A stretch of 64,000 nt of DNA, taken from assembly GCF_001458355.1 (NCBI RefSeq), contig NZ_CYSA01000025.1:94579-158578 (forward strand), given 5' to 3'. The notes beneath the pieces are model-generated. The model had not been told where the DNA came from, ran no database searches, and was given only the letters and a program-made list of their open reading frames with translations. A program made the translations under genes and the position numbers. The DNA is from Thalassovita gelatinovora (GTDB lineage: Bacteria; Pseudomonadota; Alphaproteobacteria; Rhodobacterales; Rhodobacteraceae). Within the stretch, counting starts at the first letter, position 1. Each line of letters opens with the position of its first letter. Below, one piece after another: positions 1 through 9,476 of the stretch.

Positions 1-218
1 AACAACCGCCGTTCTTCCGCGAATTCGTCGATAATCTGACCTTCACCAGAATAAATTCGGCTGATCGTCGGCGGGGTATATTGCGCCAGGCTTTCATGGC
101 TCGGCAAATCGCGGCCATAGATATAGAAAATCGACCCGATGCTCAGGGCGACCACGGCGATGCCCAGCGTCACCAGGGTAAAAATCGCCCCAAAAAAGGA
201 AAGAATGAACCTCAGCAC
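1..218 (-). CDS. mrcA: Penicillin-binding protein 1A, N-terminal part (runs off the window)
   Basis: Class A penicillin-binding protein that polymerises and cross-links peptidoglycan on the outer face of the inner membrane. Only the first 72 codons are present. I start it at GTG 218. The product begins with a very short cytoplasmic stub, a single membrane span (residues about 4-28) and the segment YGRDLPSHESLAQYTPP followed by RIYSGEGQIIDEFAEERR, which is characteristic of PBP1A just before the glycosyltransferase domain. It lies 108 bp downstream of amiC on the same strand, a cell-wall pairing common in alphaproteobacteria. The catalytic domains are outside the window, so only the N-terminal signature supports the call. 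Confidence 0.85.
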   Translation of the reverse strand, partial: MLRFILSFFGAIFTLVTLGIAVVALSIGSIFYIYGRDLPSHESLAQYTPPTISRIYSGEGQIIDEFAEERRL

Positions 219-325
219 GCAACGCCCCTTGTGATTAGTAGCCACTCTATACTGTCAGCGTCGCGTCCCGTCAAAACAACTCCGCTTGAATGCTGGGCCG
301 AAATCCGCTGCCCGCCGGTGCGAAT

Positions 326-1555
326 TTATTGCCGCACCAGTTTGGCCAGCGCCGCATCTTCGGTGGCCCAAGCGCGCAGGGCGTCGCGGATGCCCGACGC
401 CATGTTGATGCGCCACTGCTTATTCGACAGGTTATTCAAATCGTTCGGGTTCGACAAAAAGCCCACCTCCAACAGGATCGAGGGAATATCGGCCGCTTTG
501 AGCACCGAAAACCCGGCCCGACGCAACGGGCGGTGGTTCATCTTTACCCCGACCCCGGTAATCCCCTTGATCATCGCCTGTGCCAGCCGTTCGGTTCGCG
601 GCTTGGTTTCCTGCCGCGCCAGATCCATCAGGATATCGGCGACCACGTCGTCCTGCCCTGTCAGGTCCACCCCGGACAGGATATCGTCGCGATCATGCCG
701 CTCGGCGAGTTTCGCCGACGCTGCATCAGACGCCTTGTCCGATAACAAATGCAAAGTCGCGCCTTTCGCCTGGCCTTCGGCCAAAGCATCTGCGTGTAGC
801 GACAAAAACACATGCGCCCCCGCTTCATGCGCCAATTCAACACGGCGTTCCAGCGATACAAAACGGTCGTCTTCGCGCGTCAGGATCACGGTAAATCCGC
901 CCGACCGAACCAGTGTTTCCTTCAATTCGCGGGCAAAGGTCAGCATCAGGTTCTTTTCGTTATAGCCGTCCCGTTCCGCTCCGGGATCAATCCCGCCATG
1001 CCCCGGATCCAACACTACGACCAAGGGTCCCTGCCCCGGCAACCCCTTGGTGACCGCCCGCGCCACCGGATCGGGCAGGTCCCATCGCGGATCGTAAGGG
1101 GCACCGGACCGCGCAGCGAAATCCGCCGCATCGGTGGCGGCTAACGTGACATTAAGCCGTGCAGCACCGCTTTGCGGCGCGATTTTCATCCCAGCGCTTT
1201 CGATCGCATATAGACCAGCCAAATCAAGCACCATCCGCGACCATCCGGGCCGGAAGGTGCCGAACCGCAGATCGCTGGCATTGTCGGCGTTCAGCAGCAC
1301 CGGTTTGGTCACCCCACGCCAGTCCACTTCGCGAAAATCCAACACCAGCCTTGCAGGCTCGATCAGCGTATAGGCACGAAAAGGCACCCCTTGGCTCAGC
1401 GCCAGATCAACCTCGATCCCGCCGCCCCACCGATCGGTGATCTGGGACGTGCCGATTTCAACCCGCGCCAGCCCGGACAGATCCTGCGCCAATCCCGGAA
1501 AGGTCCAAAAGGCCAGTACGACTGCCAGCCATAAATTTCTGAATATACCGTTCAT
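326..1555 (-). CDS. amiC: N-acetylmuramoyl-L-alanine amidase with AMIN domain (AmiC type)
   Basis: Periplasmic zinc amidase that cleaves the peptide from N-acetylmuramic acid during septum splitting and wall turnover; 409 aa. The start at 1555 gives a clean signal peptide ending near GLAQ; an upstream in-frame start would add 22 residues ahead of it and is less likely. An AMIN-like targeting domain covers about residues 25-130. The Amidase_3 domain covers about 170-395 and shows its zinc motifs: VLDPGHGGIDPG, a Glu in YNEKNL, SLHADA, and the catalytic Glu in ILLEVGFLSN. It sits directly upstream of mrcA. The 114-bp gap to the aminotransferase gene holds a copy of a dispersed GAGTATTTTTC motif. 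Confidence 0.93.
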   Translation of the reverse strand: MNGIFRNLWLAVVLAFWTFPGLAQDLSGLARVEIGTSQITDRWGGGIEVDLALSQGVPFRAYTLIEPARLVLDFREVDWRGVTKPVLLNADNASDLRFGTFRPGWSRMVLDLAGLYAIESAGMKIAPQSGAARLNVTLAATDAADFAARSGAPYDPRWDLPDPVARAVTKGLPGQGPLVVVLDPGHGGIDPGAERDGYNEKNLMLTFARELKETLVRSGGFTVILTREDDRFVSLERRVELAHEAGAHVFLSLHADALAEGQAKGATLHLLSDKASDAASAKLAERHDRDDILSGVDLTGQDDVVADILMDLARQETKPRTERLAQAMIKGITGVGVKMNHRPLRRAGFSVLKAADIPSILLEVGFLSNPNDLNNLSNKQWRINMASGIRDALRAWATEDAALAKLVRQ

Positions 1556-1628
1556 TTGCCCGTTTTCGGTTGCTCTTGCCGAAACACTACCCCGTTTTAT
1601 GCCGGTTTGCACGGCCCTCACTGCACCA

Positions 1629-1655
1629 TTTCATTGGTCCGAAAAATACTCGAAT
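1629..1655 (-). repeat. Dispersed GAGTATTT-type intergenic motif, copy C
   Basis: On the minus strand the gap between the aminotransferase and amiC reads GAGTATTTTTCGGACC followed by AATGAAA. The same core occurs near 48619 (+), 52011-52025 (-), 61470 (+) and 61517 (-), each time outside genes. The role is unknown. Confidence 0.5.
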
Positions 1656-1669
1656 TCCGACCGTTTCAG

Positions 1670-2818
1670 TCATCCCCACCGCTGCGCCATGAAAAGCTCC
1701 AGCCGGGTCAGCCCTTCAACGATTTCGGCCGTGGCCTGGGCATAGGAAAAGCGCAATGTCCCTGCCCCGCGCAACGGATCGAAATCCAACCCCGGCGTCA
1801 CCGCCACCCCGGCTTTTTCCAGAATCTCGGCGGCAAAGGCGCGGCTGTCAGAGGTCAGATCGCTGACATCGGCATAGACATAAAACGCCCCGTCTGGTGG
1901 TGCGATCTTAGTAAAGCCTGCTTTGGGTAACCCTTCCAACATCAACCGGCGATTTTCTCGGTAAACGGCCATATTGGCCTCAAGCTCGTCACCGCATTCC
2001 ATCGCGGCAAGCGCGGCGATCTGGCTGGCATGGCTGGGGCAGATAAACATGTTTTGCGCCAATCGCTCGATCACCCGCACATGGTCTTCGGGCACCACCA
2101 TCCAGCCAACGCGCCAGCCGGTCATGCTAAAATATTTGGAAAAGGAATTGATCACGTAGCAGTTGTCGGTGACTTCCAGCGCGGTGACCGCTTTGGCCTC
2201 GTATTCGATGCCGTGATAGATCTCGTCGCTGATAAAGGCGATATCGTTGTCCCGACAGGCCGAAACCAAAGCTTCCATCGCCGGCTTGCTCAGCATGGTA
2301 CCGGATGGATTGGCCGGCGAAGCCACCATAAGCCCTTGCAAATCCAACCCGGAAAAATCCGCGGGCACAGGCTGCAGCCGGTTTTGCGGTGACGCGGACA
2401 ACCCCACCGGCACCAGATCGAGCGCGGTCAATATCTGCCGGTAAGACGGGTAGCCCGGTTCGCCGATCCCGATCCGGTCGCCGGTATCAAACAAAGCGGT
2501 AAAGGCCAGCAAAAACGCCCCCGACGATCCCGGCGTCACGATCACCCGGTTCCAATCCAGATCGATATCGTACCAATCGCCATAAAGCCGGGCGATGCGT
2601 TTGCGTAATTCCGGCAGGCCAAGCGCCACGGTATAGCCCATCGCGTCTTCCGCCATTTGCCGGGTCAAGGCCTGACGTGCACCTTTCGGCGCGGCCGTGC
2701 CGGGTTGGCCGACTTCCATGTGGATGATATTGCGCCCGGCTTCTTCGGCGGCGCGGGCGGCTTCCATCACATCCATCACAATAAAGGGATCAACCTGTGA
2801 TCGTCTTGAGTTTCGCAT
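1670..2818 (-). CDS. PLP-dependent class I/II aminotransferase
   Basis: Fold-type I aminotransferase of the aspartate/aromatic group, 382 aa, cytoplasmic. Visible signatures are the substrate region HMEVGQPG, SPANPSGT, the PLP-contacting SDEIYHGIEY and the Schiff-base lysine in SFSKYFSMTGWRVGW. Length is normal for the family. The substrate cannot be read from sequence; aspartate, aromatic amino acids or alanine are all possible. Start at 2818 (MRNSRRSQVDPF) is preceded by AAGGAAACC, a fair ribosome-binding site. It is transcribed divergently from the M48 protease gene with 64 bp between the starts. Confidence 0.85.
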   Translation of the reverse strand: MRNSRRSQVDPFIVMDVMEAARAAEEAGRNIIHMEVGQPGTAAPKGARQALTRQMAEDAMGYTVALGLPELRKRIARLYGDWYDIDLDWNRVIVTPGSSGAFLLAFTALFDTGDRIGIGEPGYPSYRQILTALDLVPVGLSASPQNRLQPVPADFSGLDLQGLMVASPANPSGTMLSKPAMEALVSACRDNDIAFISDEIYHGIEYEAKAVTALEVTDNCYVINSFSKYFSMTGWRVGWMVVPEDHVRVIERLAQNMFICPSHASQIAALAAMECGDELEANMAVYRENRRLMLEGLPKAGFTKIAPPDGAFYVYADVSDLTSDSRAFAAEILEKAGVAVTPGLDFDPLRGAGTLRFSYAQATAEIVEGLTRLELFMAQRWG

Positions 2819-2882
2819 GGTTTCCTTCCTATGCTGCCAGCCAACCGAAAAGCCAATTCATCCGGAAACAGGCGCGCCGTCA

Positions 2883-4214
2883 ATGCATCCTCTTTTACGC
2901 ATCCTCGCCGTTTGGGCGGTCTTGCTGGCGCATACCCTTCCGGCGCAGGCGATAACGCTGCTGCGCGACCCGGACATCGAACATGCGCTTGGCGAAATCG
3001 CCCGCCCGATGTTGAACGCCGCCGGGCTACCCGCCGGATCGGTCAAGGTGATGGTGATCAAAGACAGCAGCCTGAACGCTTTTGTTATCGATCACCGTCA
3101 TATCTTCATCCATTCCGGCTTGCTGCTGAAACTGAAATCGGCGGACGAATTACAGGCCGTTCTGGCCCATGAAGCGGCGCATATCGCCAATGGTCATATT
3201 GCAAGGCGTTTTGCAAATATGCGGATGGCCAATACGATTACCGGGCTTGGCATGGCCTTGGCGGCGACTGCAGCGGCGTCTGGGGCCGATGCACGCGCAG
3301 CGGGCGCACTGAGCCTGGGGGTCGGCAGTTCGGCCAACCGCATGTTCATGTCCCACACCCGCGCCGAAGAAAGCGCGGCCGACAGTTCGGCCCTACGCTA
3401 TCTGGCATCGGCGGGGGCCGATCCCAAGGCCATGCTGGGTGTGCTCGATATCTTTCGTGGTCAGGAAATGCTGAATGTCAGCCGTCAAGACCCGTATGCC
3501 CGCACCCATCCGCTATCACGGGACCGGATACGGGCGGTGACAGCCCTGGCGCAGGCGGCCAAAACAAAACCCAGCAGCACCGCCAACAGCGCTTACTGGT
3601 TCGCCCGGGCGCAGGGCAAGCTGTCGGCTTTTTTGCGCGCCCCCAGCTGGACCTTGCGCCGGGCCGGGTCCAGCGCCAGCACCGATATCGCGTTGATCCG
3701 GCAAGCAGTCGCCTATCATCGCCAACCCGATAGCGCCAAAGCCCAGACCGCGATCCGCAAATTAATCGCCCTGCGCCCCAATGATCCGTTCGCGCATGAT
3801 TTGCACGGTCAAATCCTGCTGGAAAGCCGCAACGCCAAGGCGGCGGTCGCCGCCTATGGCCGCGCCGCGGCGCTGGCACCGACCAATGCCCTGATCCTTG
3901 GCGGTCAGGGCCGGGCGTTGTTGGCGGCGGGAAACCCGAAACAGGCGCGCAACGTGCTGGAAAAAGCCCGGGCAAGGGATTTTTCCGATGCGCGTGTCCT
4001 GCGCGATCTGGCCACCGCCTATGCCAAAACCGGCAATACCGGCATGGCTTCGGTACTGACCGCGGAACGCTATGCGCTGGCCGGTCGCTTCAAGGATGCA
4101 CGAATTCACGCCGAACGCGCGGCGGGCCTTTTGCCGCGCGGTTCCGCCCCTTGGCTTCGGGCGCAGGATGTGTTCTCTGCTGCCGAGGCCCAAGCCAGCA
4201 AAAGGAAGAAGTAA
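2883..4214 (+). CDS. M48 family metalloprotease with C-terminal TPR region (BepA/YfgC-like)
   Basis: Periplasmic zinc metalloprotease, 443 aa, resembling the outer-membrane-protein quality-control protease BepA. The start at 2883 (MHPLLRILAVW) gives a signal peptide ending near LPAQA. The zinc motif HEAAHIANGH lies at about residues 96-105 with the third-ligand helix RAEESAADSSALRYL near residue 165. From about residue 270 the protein is helical with TPR-like alanine-rich repeats (HGQILLESRNAKAAVAAYGR, LGGQGRALLAAGNPKQAR). Its TAA stop overlaps the ATG of the DsbA-like gene by one base, so protease and oxidoreductase are almost certainly co-transcribed. This fits a shared role in envelope protein folding and clearance. 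Confidence 0.88.
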   Translation: MHPLLRILAVWAVLLAHTLPAQAITLLRDPDIEHALGEIARPMLNAAGLPAGSVKVMVIKDSSLNAFVIDHRHIFIHSGLLLKLKSADELQAVLAHEAAHIANGHIARRFANMRMANTITGLGMALAATAAASGADARAAGALSLGVGSSANRMFMSHTRAEESAADSSALRYLASAGADPKAMLGVLDIFRGQEMLNVSRQDPYARTHPLSRDRIRAVTALAQAAKTKPSSTANSAYWFARAQGKLSAFLRAPSWTLRRAGSSASTDIALIRQAVAYHRQPDSAKAQTAIRKLIALRPNDPFAHDLHGQILLESRNAKAAVAAYGRAAALAPTNALILGGQGRALLAAGNPKQARNVLEKARARDFSDARVLRDLATAYAKTGNTGMASVLTAERYALAGRFKDARIHAERAAGLLPRGSAPWLRAQDVFSAAEAQASKRKK

Positions 4215-4960
4215 TGAAAAAGTTCCTCGCCACCGTCGCGTTTGCCACTCTGGCCCTGCCGGCACAGGCCTTTGATATCACCAGCATGGACGATCAGGAA
4301 CGTTCGGCCTTCCGCGCCGAAGTGCGCGCCTATCTGCTGGAAAATCCCGAAGTGATCCTGGAAGCCTATCAGATCTTCGAACAACGTCAGGCCAACGCCG
4401 AAGCGCAGAAAGACGAAACCATGATCGCGGCGCATAACGACGCGATCTATAACGATGACCGGGCTTGGGTTGGCGGCAATCCCGAAGGTGATATCACACT
4501 GGTCGAATTCATGGACTATCGCTGCGGCTATTGCCGCAAAGCGCATGGTGAAGTGGCCGAACTGGTCGAAACCGACGGTAATATTCGCTATATCGTAAAA
4601 GAATTCCCGATCCTGGGCGATGAATCGGTTTTGGCATCGCGGTTTGCCATTGCGACCAAACTGGTCGCGGGCGATGCAGCCTATGAAAAAACCTATGACG
4701 CGCTAATCAATTTCCGCGGCAATATCGGCCAGCAATCATTGGCCCGTCTGGCCGAAACACTGGATCTTGATGGCGACGCGATCATGGCCCAGATGAACAG
4801 CCCAGAGGTCAATCAGTTGATCGGCGACAACCACGTGCTGGCGCGCGATCTGAGCATCAGCGGCACCCCGACTTTTATTCTGGGCGACCAGATGCTGCGT
4901 GGCTATGTGCCATTGGCCAACATGATGGAACTGGTCGCGGCGGTCCGGGAAGCCAAGTGA
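4214..4960 (+). CDS. DsbA-family thiol:disulfide oxidoreductase
   Basis: Periplasmic thioredoxin-fold protein, 248 aa, of the DsbA/Com1/ScsC group. It has a signal peptide (MKKFLATVAFATLALPAQA), an N-terminal helical segment typical of ScsC/BdbD relatives, then the fold with active site CGYC in FMDYRCGYCRKAH near residue 105 and the cis-proline loop SGTPTF near residue 217. The ATG overlaps the stop of the protease gene (TAATG), and its own stop overlaps the GTG start of the next gene. The three genes therefore form one tight operon. Whether it works as oxidase or isomerase cannot be decided from the motif alone. Confidence 0.9.
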   Translation: MKKFLATVAFATLALPAQAFDITSMDDQERSAFRAEVRAYLLENPEVILEAYQIFEQRQANAEAQKDETMIAAHNDAIYNDDRAWVGGNPEGDITLVEFMDYRCGYCRKAHGEVAELVETDGNIRYIVKEFPILGDESVLASRFAIATKLVAGDAAYEKTYDALINFRGNIGQQSLARLAETLDLDGDAIMAQMNSPEVNQLIGDNHVLARDLSISGTPTFILGDQMLRGYVPLANMMELVAAVREAK

Positions 4961-5454
4961 TCCGAATATTTACGGCAGGTCTATTGGCGGTCCTTTTTAC
5001 AGGGGCCGCGCAGGCCGATGGCGTATCCTCCACCGATCCGGCCTTTGCTGCTGAACTGCGCGCTGCTTTGCTGGCCGATCCGGAACCGGTCTGGCGCGCC
5101 TTCAATCCCCCTGCCCCCGATGACCGGGAACATATCGACCGCGACCTTGCGCGACTGGCCGCAGCAGCGGCCGAACTGTTTGATCCAACCGCCACCCGGA
5201 TCGGATCGCCTGAGGCCGAACATCCGCTGGCATTGTTCGTGCGGCCCGACTGCCCGGATTGCGAACGTGCCAAGGACGACCTGCGTCAGTTGTCAGAAAA
5301 TATCGACCTGCGCGTCAATTTCATTGATATCACCCGGCAAGCCGACCTAGTCGAACGGATCGGGGTGGACATGGCCCCCAGCTATGTGTTGCCCAATATG
5401 ATTGTGCGCGGCCATGTACCGGTGGCAGTGATCGGGAAATACCTGTCAAAATAA
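4957..5454 (+). CDS. Secreted thioredoxin-like protein with CPDC motif
   Basis: Small exported protein, 165 aa, starting at GTG 4957 within the stop of the DsbA-like gene (GTGA overlap). A signal peptide covers about residues 1-20 (cleavage after AAQA). The C-terminal half has a thioredoxin-like pattern: LALFVRPDCPDCERAKDDL with a CxxC pair, then a cis-Pro-like segment DMAPSYVLPNMIVRGHVP, matching the end of the upstream DsbA-like protein. The first half is alanine-rich and helical. I infer a redox partner or accessory of the DsbA-like protein; the exact family is not recognised. Confidence 0.7.
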   Translation: MIRIFTAGLLAVLFTGAAQADGVSSTDPAFAAELRAALLADPEPVWRAFNPPAPDDREHIDRDLARLAAAAAELFDPTATRIGSPEAEHPLALFVRPDCPDCERAKDDLRQLSENIDLRVNFIDITRQADLVERIGVDMAPSYVLPNMIVRGHVPVAVIGKYLSK

Positions 5455-5504
5455 GACCATAGCCCGGCGAAAACACCGGCCACGGCCCCGGCATACGGCA
5501 CGGG

Positions 5505-6632
5505 TTATTCAGCGGCGTCTTGGCTCTGATCCGCCTCGATCACTTCGGCGCGCTTTTCGACTTCTTCGACAATATGGTCGATCATCTTGTCGTTGGACAT
5601 CTTGTGACTGGCTTTACCGGCCAGATAGACCATGCCGGAACCCGCGCCGCCACCGGTGAACCCGACATCGGTCATCAGCGCCTCGCCCGGCCCGTTCACC
5701 ACGCAGCCGATGATCGACAAGCTCATCGGGGTCTTGATATGTTCCAGCCGCTTTTCAAGCGCCTCGACCGTCTTGATCACGTCGAACCCCTGTCGCGCAC
5801 AGCTGGGACAGGAAATGATATTGACGCCGCGATGGCGCAGACCCAGCGTTTTCAGGATTTCGTACCCGACCTTGACCTCTTCCACCGGATCGGCCGACAG
5901 GCTGACCCGGATCGTGTCGCCAATCCCCATCCACAGCAGGTTGCCCAGCCCAATGGCCGATTTGATCGTGCCCGACATCAACCCACCCGCTTCGGTGATC
6001 CCAAGATGGATCGGCGCATCGGTCTGATCGGCCAGTTGTTGATATGCCGCGGCGGCCATGAAGACATCGGACGCTTTCACGCTGATCTTGAATTCGTGGA
6101 AATCGTGGTCTTGCAGGATGCGGATGTGGTCCAATCCGCTTTCGACCATCGCGTCGGGACAGGGTTCGCCGTATTTTTCCAGTAGGTGCTTTTCCAGCGA
6201 CCCGGCATTGACGCCGATGCGGATGGAACAGTTGTGATCGCGCGCCGCGTTGATTACTTCCTTGACGCGCTTTTCATCGCCAATGTTGCCGGGATTGATG
6301 CGCAGACAGGCCGCGCCCGCCTCGGCGCTTTCGATCCCGCGTTTGTAGTGGAAATGGATGTCGGCGACGATCGGTACCGGGCTTTCGCGCACGATTTCCT
6401 TCAGCGCCTTGGAACTCGCTTCATCCGGGACCGAAACCCGCACGATATCCGCCCCGGCCTCCGCGGCGCGCTGCACCTGCTCGACCGTGGCCTTGACGTC
6501 CGACGTAAGGGTGTTGGTCATCGTCTGCACCGAAATCGGCGCATCCCCCCCGACCGGCACATTGCCGACATGGATTTTGCGGCTTTCACGGCGATAGATG
6601 TTGCGCCATGGGCGGATGTGGTTCAGCGACAT
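5505..6632 (-). CDS. ispG: 4-hydroxy-3-methylbut-2-enyl diphosphate synthase (IspG/GcpE)
   Basis: [4Fe-4S] enzyme of the MEP isoprenoid pathway converting methylerythritol cyclodiphosphate to HMBPP; 375 aa. The start at 6632 ([11 protein letters not shown]) is preferred over an in-frame ATG six codons upstream because GAGGG lies 8 nt before it. Family signatures are [44 protein letters not shown] and the cluster region SCPSC plus [12 protein letters not shown], which supplies three cysteines and a conserved Glu. Length is typical of the bacterial single-module form. It lies downstream of the RodZ-like gene on the same strand. Confidence 0.97.
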   Translation of the reverse strand: MSLNHIRPWRNIYRRESRKIHVGNVPVGGDAPISVQTMTNTLTSDVKATVEQVQRAAEAGADIVRVSVPDEASSKALKEIVRESPVPIVADIHFHYKRGIESAEAGAACLRINPGNIGDEKRVKEVINAARDHNCSIRIGVNAGSLEKHLLEKYGEPCPDAMVESGLDHIRILQDHDFHEFKISVKASDVFMAAAAYQQLADQTDAPIHLGITEAGGLMSGTIKSAIGLGNLLWMGIGDTIRVSLSADPVEEVKVGYEILKTLGLRHRGVNIISCPSCARQGFDVIKTVEALEKRLEHIKTPMSLSIIGCVVNGPGEALMTDVGFTGGGAGSGMVYLAGKASHKMSNDKMIDHIVEEVEKRAEVIEADQSQDAAE

Positions 6633-6704
6633 GGAAGGAACCCTCTGCATTTGCAGGCAAGGACATAGGCCATCCCCCGCCCCCCTGCAACCGGATCAGC
6701 AGTC

Positions 6705-7925
6705 TCAGTCGAGGTTTTGACAGAACGGTTCCGGCGATTCACCGCGCAGATCGGCAACAATTTTCGCAATATCGCGGTCAGCGTCGAAATCAGCGACCTG
6801 ATAAGTGGCGTTCAGATGATCAATCGACAACGCCAGTTTCGACGTGACGGAACCGCGTGATCCCGCCGGTCCCCGCGTCGTGCCGTCCACTGCGAAATAG
6901 ATCGATCCGCTGTCGCCGACCCGGATCGTGTGCGGCTGTTCGGTTTGTGCCACGGTGTAAGTGTCGCAAGGTTCCATGATACCTTCGAAAACCGAAGTTC
7001 CGTCCGCAGATTGAACCCGGACCCAAGACGGGCGCGCGGCCACGATGGTCACCCCATCGCCCAGACGTTCAACCACTTGCGGCAAGTCGGGAATAGGTTG
7101 CGCTGCCGGTTCGGGATCGGCAAAGGCCGTGTCGAACTGATCCGGGGTTGCGGGCACGAAACTGCCGACGCTGCTGGGATCGAGGGTGGAAATCGGGGCA
7201 TCACGCGCCACCAGCACCGGCACATCCAGCGCCTGCGGCCGGTACAGCCGGTCCAATGCTTCTGCCGGAGGGGTGAACGCACCGCTTTGCGCAACACCAC
7301 CCGCCACGGTCGACGACCGGGTTGTCGCCAGCGGATCGAGATCAGCCAGAACATCAGGGGTATTTTCCACCGGGGCAAACTGCACCCGCTGGATTTCGTT
7401 CAGTACGGTCCAACCACCATACCCGATCCCGCCGATCAGCGCCAAAAGAACCAGCGATGATCCGATTGCACCGGGTTCGATATTGGCAAAAAAACCTTCC
7501 TTCACCGGGGCGAAGGGCGTGGTCGGTGCATTGAACGGATCGCGGCCTCCCATTGCAGCCAACGGAACTTCTTTCGCGGCTTTCCGGCTGGACGCTTCGG
7601 CGGACATGCCGTGCGCGGTGGAAAACCCGCTTTCTTCGCAGAAACGATCAAACGCTTCTTCGGGGTCCATACCAAGGTAACGGGCGTAAGAACGAACATA
7701 CCCGGCAATAAAGCCGGGTGTGTCAAAAACCGAAGGGTCGGCATTTTCGATGGCCGCGATATAGGCGGCCTTGATCCGAAGTTCGCGTTGAACGTCGAGC
7801 AACGATTTGCCTAACGTGGCCCTTTCGCCGCGCATGACATCGCCCAGACGCATCTCGAAATCGTCGAACCCTTTCGGGCCGGCGACCGCTACGTCTGACA
7901 CCTTTGGTCTTTTTCGCCTGATCAT
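6705..7925 (-). CDS. RodZ-like membrane protein: HTH domain, transmembrane helix, DUF4115
   Basis: RodZ-type protein, 406 aa, linking an N-terminal helix-turn-helix domain in the cytoplasm to a periplasmic C-terminal domain. The HTH region is at about residues 23-90 (GKSLLDVQRELRIKAAYIAAIE, GYVRSYARYLGMDPEEAFDRF). One membrane span follows near 170-190 (SLVLLALIGGIGYGGW). The C-terminal DUF4115-like domain ends at about residue 375 (SWVRVQSADGTSVFEG, IRVGDSGSIYFAVDG). Start ATG 7925 has TAGGG 8 nt upstream; GTG 7931 in frame is an alternative. It precedes ispG, an arrangement I recall from related genomes. A role in cell shape is inferred from the family. Confidence 0.85.
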   Translation of the reverse strand: MIRRKRPKVSDVAVAGPKGFDDFEMRLGDVMRGERATLGKSLLDVQRELRIKAAYIAAIENADPSVFDTPGFIAGYVRSYARYLGMDPEEAFDRFCEESGFSTAHGMSAEASSRKAAKEVPLAAMGGRDPFNAPTTPFAPVKEGFFANIEPGAIGSSLVLLALIGGIGYGGWTVLNEIQRVQFAPVENTPDVLADLDPLATTRSSTVAGGVAQSGAFTPPAEALDRLYRPQALDVPVLVARDAPISTLDPSSVGSFVPATPDQFDTAFADPEPAAQPIPDLPQVVERLGDGVTIVAARPSWVRVQSADGTSVFEGIMEPCDTYTVAQTEQPHTIRVGDSGSIYFAVDGTTRGPAGSRGSVTSKLALSIDHLNATYQVADFDADRDIAKIVADLRGESPEPFCQNLD

Positions 7926-8033
7926 CCCCACTGCCCTACCTGCTGATTCGCTTACTGAATCAATCGATTCGAGACGCGACCTTTGTTGATGTCATGCTAG
8001 CATAAGGCAAGGATATTTACACCACATGTGGTT

Positions 8034-9257
8034 TCAGGCGCTCATTTCGGCACGATTCAGCGCACATTGCGACCAAAGATCGTCAAGGGCGCGTACCAAC
8101 TTGTCCATTTCGTCCGGGCCGTGAACCGGCGACGGGGTAAACCGAAGCCGTTCGGTCCCGCGCGGAACGGTGGGATAATTGATCGGCTGGACATAGATAC
8201 CGAACTGTTCCAGCAGCATGTCAGACAGTTGCTTGGTATGAACCGGATCGCCGACGATCACCGGCACGATATGTGATCCATGATCGATGATCGGCAATCC
8301 CAGCCCCTTCAACCGGGTTTTCAATATCCGGGCTTGGGTTTGGTGCTGGTCACGACGTGCCTGATCGGTTTTCAGATGTGCGACAGATGCCGCCGCCCCG
8401 GCGGCAATCGCCGGTGCCAGCGAGGTAGTGAAGATGAAGCCCGGCGCATAGGACCGCACCGCATCGCACATCTTGGCCGAGGCAGCGATATAGCCGCCCA
8501 TCACACCATAGGCCTTGGCCAGGGTGCCATTTATGATGTCGATGCGATGGGCCAGCCGGTCGCGTTCCGCGACACCGCCACCGCGCGGGCCGTACATGCC
8601 AACGGCATGGACTTCGTCAATATAGGTCAGGGCCCCAAATTCATCAGCCAGATCACAAATCGCTTCGATCGGGCCAAAATCGCCATCCATTGAATACACA
8701 GATTCGAAAGCGATCAGCTTGGGCGCTGCGGGATCATCCGCCGCAAGCAGTTCACGCAGATGTTCCATGTCGTTGTGACGGAAAACCCGTTTGGCCCCGC
8801 CATTGCGGCGCACACCTTCGATCATCGAAGCGTGGTTGAGTTCGTCCGAATAAATGATCAGGCCGGGGAACAATTTGGGCAGGGTCGAAAGCGTCGCGTC
8901 ATTGGCGATATAAGCGCTGGTGAAAACAAGTGCTGCTTCTTTGCCATGCAGATCGGCCAGTTCCGCCTCCAGACGTTTGTGATAAACCGTGGTGCCGGAA
9001 ATATTTCGGGTGCCCCCCGATCCCGCGCCGGTGGCATCAATCGCTTCGTGCATTGCGGCCAATACGACCGGATGCTGCCCCATGCCCAGATAGTCATTGC
9101 CGCACCAGACGGTAATCGATTTCTGTGTGCCGTCGGGACGGGTCCAGAGCGCGTGCGGATAATTACCGTTTTCCCGTTCGATATCGATAAAGGTTCTATA
9201 CCGTCCCTCTTCGTGCAAATTGTTGAGGGCTTCATCGAGCTTGGCCGAGTAATCCAC
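8034..9257 (-). CDS. hemA: 5-aminolevulinate synthase
   Basis: PLP enzyme condensing glycine and succinyl-CoA to 5-aminolevulinate, the C4 entry into tetrapyrroles used by alphaproteobacteria; 407 aa, usual length. Signatures include the N-terminal [54 protein letters not shown], the [10 protein letters not shown] aspartate that contacts PLP, and the catalytic lysine in [16 protein letters not shown] perfect palindrome ACCACATGTGGT (8021-8032) lies just past the stop. The gene is transcribed divergently from an M20 peptidase; the shared 219-bp region carries an FNR-type box, consistent with oxygen-dependent control of tetrapyrrole synthesis known in Rhodobacter. Confidence 0.97.
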   Translation of the reverse strand: MDYSAKLDEALNNLHEEGRYRTFIDIERENGNYPHALWTRPDGTQKSITVWCGNDYLGMGQHPVVLAAMHEAIDATGAGSGGTRNISGTTVYHKRLEAELADLHGKEAALVFTSAYIANDATLSTLPKLFPGLIIYSDELNHASMIEGVRRNGGAKRVFRHNDMEHLRELLAADDPAAPKLIAFESVYSMDGDFGPIEAICDLADEFGALTYIDEVHAVGMYGPRGGGVAERDRLAHRIDIINGTLAKAYGVMGGYIAASAKMCDAVRSYAPGFIFTTSLAPAIAAGAAASVAHLKTDQARRDQHQTQARILKTRLKGLGLPIIDHGSHIVPVIVGDPVHTKQLSDMLLEQFGIYVQPINYPTVPRGTERLRFTPSPVHGPDEMDKLVRALDDLWSQCALNRAEMSA

Positions 9258-9393
9258 GTCTTTGATCCTTATCTTGGGCCCGGCGTAATATGCGCGTTTC
9301 CATCGGGCTTGTCCTGTTCGAACATATTCAAGAAAATGTTATAGTCCGAGCCTTCGTTCGGCGAAAGGTAACAATTTGACGCTTCTGCATTCC

Positions 9394-9407
9394 TTGACTT
9401 GCATCAA
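9394..9407. promoter_or_regulatory. FnrL/FNR-type binding site between hemA and the M20 peptidase gene
   Basis: TTGAC-TTGC-ATCAA matches the FNR consensus TTGAT-N4-ATCAA at nine of ten half-site positions. Its centre is about 143 bp from the hemA start and about 77 bp from the peptidase start. In Rhodobacter hemA is a known FnrL target, which makes hemA the likelier client. Confidence 0.6.
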
Positions 9408-9476
9408 GCCCGGCGATGATGAAAATCAGGCGGCGCGGCCATTTGAGCCGCGACATCCAAATATGCAGGAGCCCCC

